Part shown: one piece after another, positions 62,101 through 64,000 of the stretch
Position numbering within the stretch: position 1 is the stretch's first letter
How the letters are laid out: the number at the start of each line of letters is the position of its first letter
Source of the DNA: Azorhizobium caulinodans ORS 571
Lineage (GTDB): Bacteria > Pseudomonadota > Alphaproteobacteria > Rhizobiales > Xanthobacteraceae
Assembly: GCF_000010525.1 (NCBI RefSeq)
Contig: NC_009937.1
Span: 4,407,501 to 4,471,500, forward strand
Reading direction: 5' to 3'
Length of the DNA: 64,000 bases
The notes under the pieces: generated by a model
Database searches by the model: none
Told to the model about the DNA's origin: nothing
Seen by the model: only the letters and a program-made list of their open reading frames with translations
Position numbers and translations under genes: made by a program

Positions 62101-62347
62101 TGGAGGAGAGATAGAGCATCCCCTCCACGCCGTTGATCTGCTGTTCGATCGGCGCCACCACCGTGTCGGCCACCGTCTCGGCGCTGGCGCCGGGATACTG
62201 GCCGCTCACGGTGATCACCGGCGGGGCGATGTCCGGATACTGCGCCACGGGGAGGCGCAGATAGGACACACCGCCCAGCAGCATCACCACGATGGAGATG
62301 ACGAAGGCGAAGATCGGCCGGTCAATGAAGAAATGAGAGAAGCGCAT
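59168..62347 (-). CDS. RND efflux pump, inner-membrane transporter (HAE1/AcrB-like)
   Basis: A 1059-residue proton-driven multidrug exporter. It begins MRFSHFFIDRPIFAFVISI and has two sets of six membrane helices separated by large periplasmic loops. The proton-relay Asp pair is in GIVVDDAIVVVEN. The opening, QYPDIAPPVITVSGQYPGAS and the LSLFGLVLAIG helix are typical of HAE1 pumps. It follows its periplasmic adaptor gene with a 13-base gap. No outer-membrane channel gene is in the window, so it probably uses a TolC-like protein encoded elsewhere. Confidence 0.94.
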   Translation of the reverse strand: MRFSHFFIDRPIFAFVISIVVMLLGGVSYLRLPVAQYPDIAPPVITVSGQYPGASAETVADTVVAPIEQQINGVEGMLYLSSNSSADGRFTISVTFDLGTNLDIAQVQVQNRVAIASPRLPSEVQQIGVVTAKSSPDILMVVSLYSPDGSRDGLFISNYANVQIKDVLSRIDGVGSITVFGSRDYAMQVWLDPQRLQTLNLTAAEVVSALQSQNIQVASGVLNQPPVSNPGAFQIAVRTLGRLSTPEEFGNVVIKQTATALVRLKDVAKVEISAQDYSSTSYLDKYNSIALGVFQRPGSNALATGNAVVAKMAELGKVFPEGLKYGIYYNPTEFISQSVEAVIHTIFEAIILVVIVVVLFLQTWRAAIIPILAIPISLIGTFFIMKLFGFSLNNLSLFGLVLAIGIVVDDAIVVVENVERNIASGLSPRDAAYKTMDEVGGALVAISLVLSSVFVPTAFITGISGQFYQQFALTIAGSTLLSLLVSLTLSPAMCALLLKPHAHGEQRVAWYAKPVVGFFNIFNRGFEALGNGYAAVVSRLVRIVALVLIVYGGIVAFGGYLFTSTPQGFIPDQDRGYLIVAAQLPPGSSMSRTEEVMTRAADLVLGTPGVAHIVNIVGFSGATFTNAPNAGAMFVILEPFSQRGGDPTRTATAIQRQLFGKLASIQDSLLIVVQPPPVNGIGNAGGFRMMIEDRDGQGPLALRNAVYAMMGAAAQTPGLQQVYSLFETSTPQIYLDIDRAKAQMLQVNVSDVFSALQSYIGSTYVNDFNLFSRTFRVQVQADAPYRKEVKDILSIRVKNANGDTVPLGSFTTVQDISGPYRLPRYNLYTSAELDGSPAPGYSQGQAIEIMQQLAAKVLPQGFAYEWTTLAYQQQRAGNTAIFAFGLGVVFVFLVLAAQYESLTLPLAVVLIVPMCLVAALGGVILRGMDNNILTQVGFIVLIGLAAKNAILIVEFAKQLEDQGMGRREAAVEAARLRLRPIIMTSLAFILGVVPLVWATGAGAELRQALGTAVFSGMIGVTFFGLIFTPVFYVLARWMASLGSGRKSHDPAHDHPAPAE

Positions 62348-62360
62348 GGGGGATCGCTCC

Positions 62361-63554
62361 TCACTTCGCCGGGGCGGCGGCGTTACCGTTCTGGGCGCCG
62401 GCGGGAGCCGGAGCAGCGGGCTTTTCTTCCTGCGGCGTCACCTTGACGCCCGGACGCACGCGCATCAGGCCGTTCACCACCACCACATCGTCCGCCGTGA
62501 GGCCGGACTTCACCGCGCGGCGGCCGTCCACCACCGGGCCAAGCTCCACGAACTTCATGGCGATCGTGTTCTCGGGGCCGACCACATAGACGAACTTGCG
62601 CACCTGCTCGGTGCCGATGGCGGTATCGGGAACGGTCAGTGCCTCATAGGGCTTGCTGGCGGCCACGCGGATGCGGGCGAACATGCCCGGCTTGAACAGG
62701 CCGTCCGGATTGGCGAACACGGCACGGCCGCGGATGGTGCCGGTGGCGGTGTCCACCACGTTGTTCAGGAAGTCCATCTTGCCGTGATGGGCAAAGGTCT
62801 TCTCGTCCAGCAGCTTGAGGTCCACCGGCGCGCCGTCGTTGGCGCCCGTGCCGCTGTTCTTGTAGCGCAGCAGCGAGCCTTCATCGAAGGTGAACTCGAA
62901 GCGGATCGGATCCTGCGACACGATCACCGCGAGCAGGGTCGGCGTGCCGGCACTGGCGCCGATCACATAGTTGCCCACCGACACGCGCCGGTCGCCGATG
63001 CGGCCGGAGATGGGTGCAGTGAGCTGCGTGAACTCGAGATCGAGCTGGGCCGAGGCCACGGCAGCTTCCTGCGCCTGGAGCGTGGCGGCGGCGGTCCGCT
63101 CGGTCTGGGTGCGCTGGTCGAAGGTCTGCTTGGAGATGGCCGTCGAATTGCGGTCCTGGAGCAGCGTCTTGGCGCGCTCAAGGTCGGTCTGCGCATAATC
63201 GAGATTGGCCTGCGCCTGGGCGAGGTTCGCCTTCGCCTGATCGAGCGCGATCTTGAACGGGCGCTGGTCGAGCGTGAACAGCGGATCGCCCTTCTTCACC
63301 AGCTGGCCGTCGGTGAACTGGATCTCCGAGAGATAGCCGGACACGCGGGCGTGCACGTTCACCTCATCCATCGCCACGAAACGGCCGACATACTCATCAT
63401 AGTCGGTGATCGTCCTGGGCTGCGGCTTGGCGACCGTCACGGCCGGAGGCGGCGGCGGGCCACCCTGCTGCTGCTGCGGCTGGCCACAGGCGGCAAGCGA
63501 AAGAAGGGAGACTGCACCGAGAGCCTTGAGCGGAAGGCGGGGCAACACAAACAT
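62361..63554 (-). CDS. RND efflux pump periplasmic adaptor (AcrA-like)
   Basis: A 397-residue membrane-fusion protein linking the pump to an outer-membrane channel. A lipoprotein signal ends at LAAC, so the N-terminus is probably lipid-anchored. HlyD/AcrA features include ARVSGYLSEIQFTDGQLVKKG, a helical hairpin around residues 95-165 rich in Ala and Gln, and ISGRIGDRRVSVGNYV. ATG 63554 gives a clean lipobox; the upstream in-frame start would place it too far in. No regulator gene is adjacent within the window. Confidence 0.92.
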   Translation of the reverse strand: MFVLPRLPLKALGAVSLLSLAACGQPQQQQGGPPPPPAVTVAKPQPRTITDYDEYVGRFVAMDEVNVHARVSGYLSEIQFTDGQLVKKGDPLFTLDQRPFKIALDQAKANLAQAQANLDYAQTDLERAKTLLQDRNSTAISKQTFDQRTQTERTAAATLQAQEAAVASAQLDLEFTQLTAPISGRIGDRRVSVGNYVIGASAGTPTLLAVIVSQDPIRFEFTFDEGSLLRYKNSGTGANDGAPVDLKLLDEKTFAHHGKMDFLNNVVDTATGTIRGRAVFANPDGLFKPGMFARIRVAASKPYEALTVPDTAIGTEQVRKFVYVVGPENTIAMKFVELGPVVDGRRAVKSGLTADDVVVVNGLMRVRPGVKVTPQEEKPAAPAPAGAQNGNAAAPAK

Positions 63555-63707
63555 CAAGGGAGCTCCAACAGAGCGCCGCGAGGGGCGGTCAATTTCTCGG
63601 AACGACGCCTCCCGCAACTGACGAGCCATTCCTTCGGGAACGGTCGATAGCACAGCTTCCTGCAATGCAAAATGCCCCGCGGGCGCATCAGATGCGGAAC
63701 GCCGGTC

Positions 63708-64000
63708 TCAGGTGCGGCGGCGGCCGGCCAGGCCCAGCACGAAGCCCTTGCCCAGAAATGCCGCAACGGCAAGGAGATAGGCGAGGCCGCCGGCCAGAAC
63801 GACGGCGAGAAAGATCACTTCGTCGCGAGAGCCGGCCAAGCCTTCGGTGAGGCGGCCCATGCCCCACACACCCACCTCAAGCACCACGGCGAGCACGACG
63901 CCGCACAGCAAAAGCCGGACGAGATGGCCGAACAGGCGCTCGTCGCCGATGGGAAAGCCCCGCCGGCGGGCGAACCAGATCAGCAGCCCCACATTGATCC
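63708..64000 (-). CDS. murJ: C-terminal end of MurJ-like lipid II flippase (partial)
   Basis: The frame is open to the window edge (INVGLLIWFARRRG) and stops at 63708, about 97 residues. Two long hydrophobic helices (LLLCGVVLAVVLEVGVW and VIFLAVVLAGGLAYLLAVAAF) separated by a short loop match the last two helices of MurJ/MviN, which flips lipid II across the inner membrane. The N-terminal part is outside the window, so the assignment rests on this tail alone. Confidence 0.6.
   Translation of the reverse strand, partial: INVGLLIWFARRRGFPIGDERLFGHLVRLLLCGVVLAVVLEVGVWGMGRLTEGLAGSRDEVIFLAVVLAGGLAYLLAVAAFLGKGFVLGLAGRRRT

Noticed and set aside
59159-62446. A 1095-codon rightward frame opposite the RND pump
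   Set aside because: This antisense shadow is full of Arg, His, Asp and Glu with no domain; the leftward frame is a complete RND transporter.
1-64000. CRISPR arrays or ribosomal RNA genes
   Set aside because: I saw no series of regularly spaced identical repeats and no rRNA-like sequence on either strand.

Overview
The window is GC-rich alphaproteobacterial (Hyphomicrobiales) DNA and most resembles Azorhizobium, probably A. caulinodans. The best single clue is the cyanuric acid hydrolase at 36344-37414, which has Lys156 and Ser226, the active dyad I recall for the characterised A. caulinodans enzyme. A trb-type conjugative element ending at a tRNA-Gly 3' end also fits that species, whose symbiosis island is an integrative conjugative element (ICE) in a tRNA-Gly gene. 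The species call rests on memory, not on a search.

Positions 1 to about 26425 are the right-hand part of an ICE whose left end lies outside the window. It starts with the tail of an IS3-type transposase, a Fic AMP-transferase and an HNH nuclease. A complete trbBCDEJKLFGI mating-pair formation operon and a DUF2274 gene follow (2899-12308). The convergent LysR gene expected next survives only as its last ~60 codons. A self-contained catabolic module then occupies 12.6-20.4 kb: an OccR/NocR-like LysR divergent from a polar amino acid ABC transporter (one binding protein, two permeases, two ATPases), an argininosuccinate-lyase-like enzyme and an L-serine dehydratase. A second LysR, an IS481-type insertion with a 6-bp target duplication, two DUF2285-type genes each broken by a one-base frameshift, a small XRE regulator and a tyrosine integrase complete the element. 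Its edge is a 48-bp copy of the 3' end of tRNA-Gly(GCC), the probable attR.

Beyond attR the DNA looks like resident chromosome. From 26.6 to 46.7 kb it is devoted to scavenging nitrogen from amides and ring compounds. A leftward operon carries an AmiC-like amide sensor, an AmiR/NasT-like ANTAR antiterminator, a urea/short-chain amide ABC transporter, a formamidase and a tandem two-domain nitrilase-family protein. Its leader holds a terminator hairpin that the ANTAR protein probably overrides. Upstream, a nine-gene leftward operon encodes an isochorismatase-like hydrolase, two NMT1-type binding proteins with one permease and one ATPase, a short-chain dehydrogenase, an allantoinase/hydantoinase-like enzyme, a second amidohydrolase and the cyanuric acid hydrolase. 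A divergent LysR gene and a perfect LysR-type dyad lie at its head.

From 47 kb to the end are ordinary chromosomal genes: an EAL phosphodiesterase, an acetyl-CoA acetyltransferase, the SOS mutagenesis cassette imuA-imuB-dnaE2 with a LexA box before imuA, a membrane-anchored thermonuclease-like protein, a histidine kinase, cobT, an RND efflux pump with its adaptor, and the C-terminal end of a probable murJ running off the right edge.
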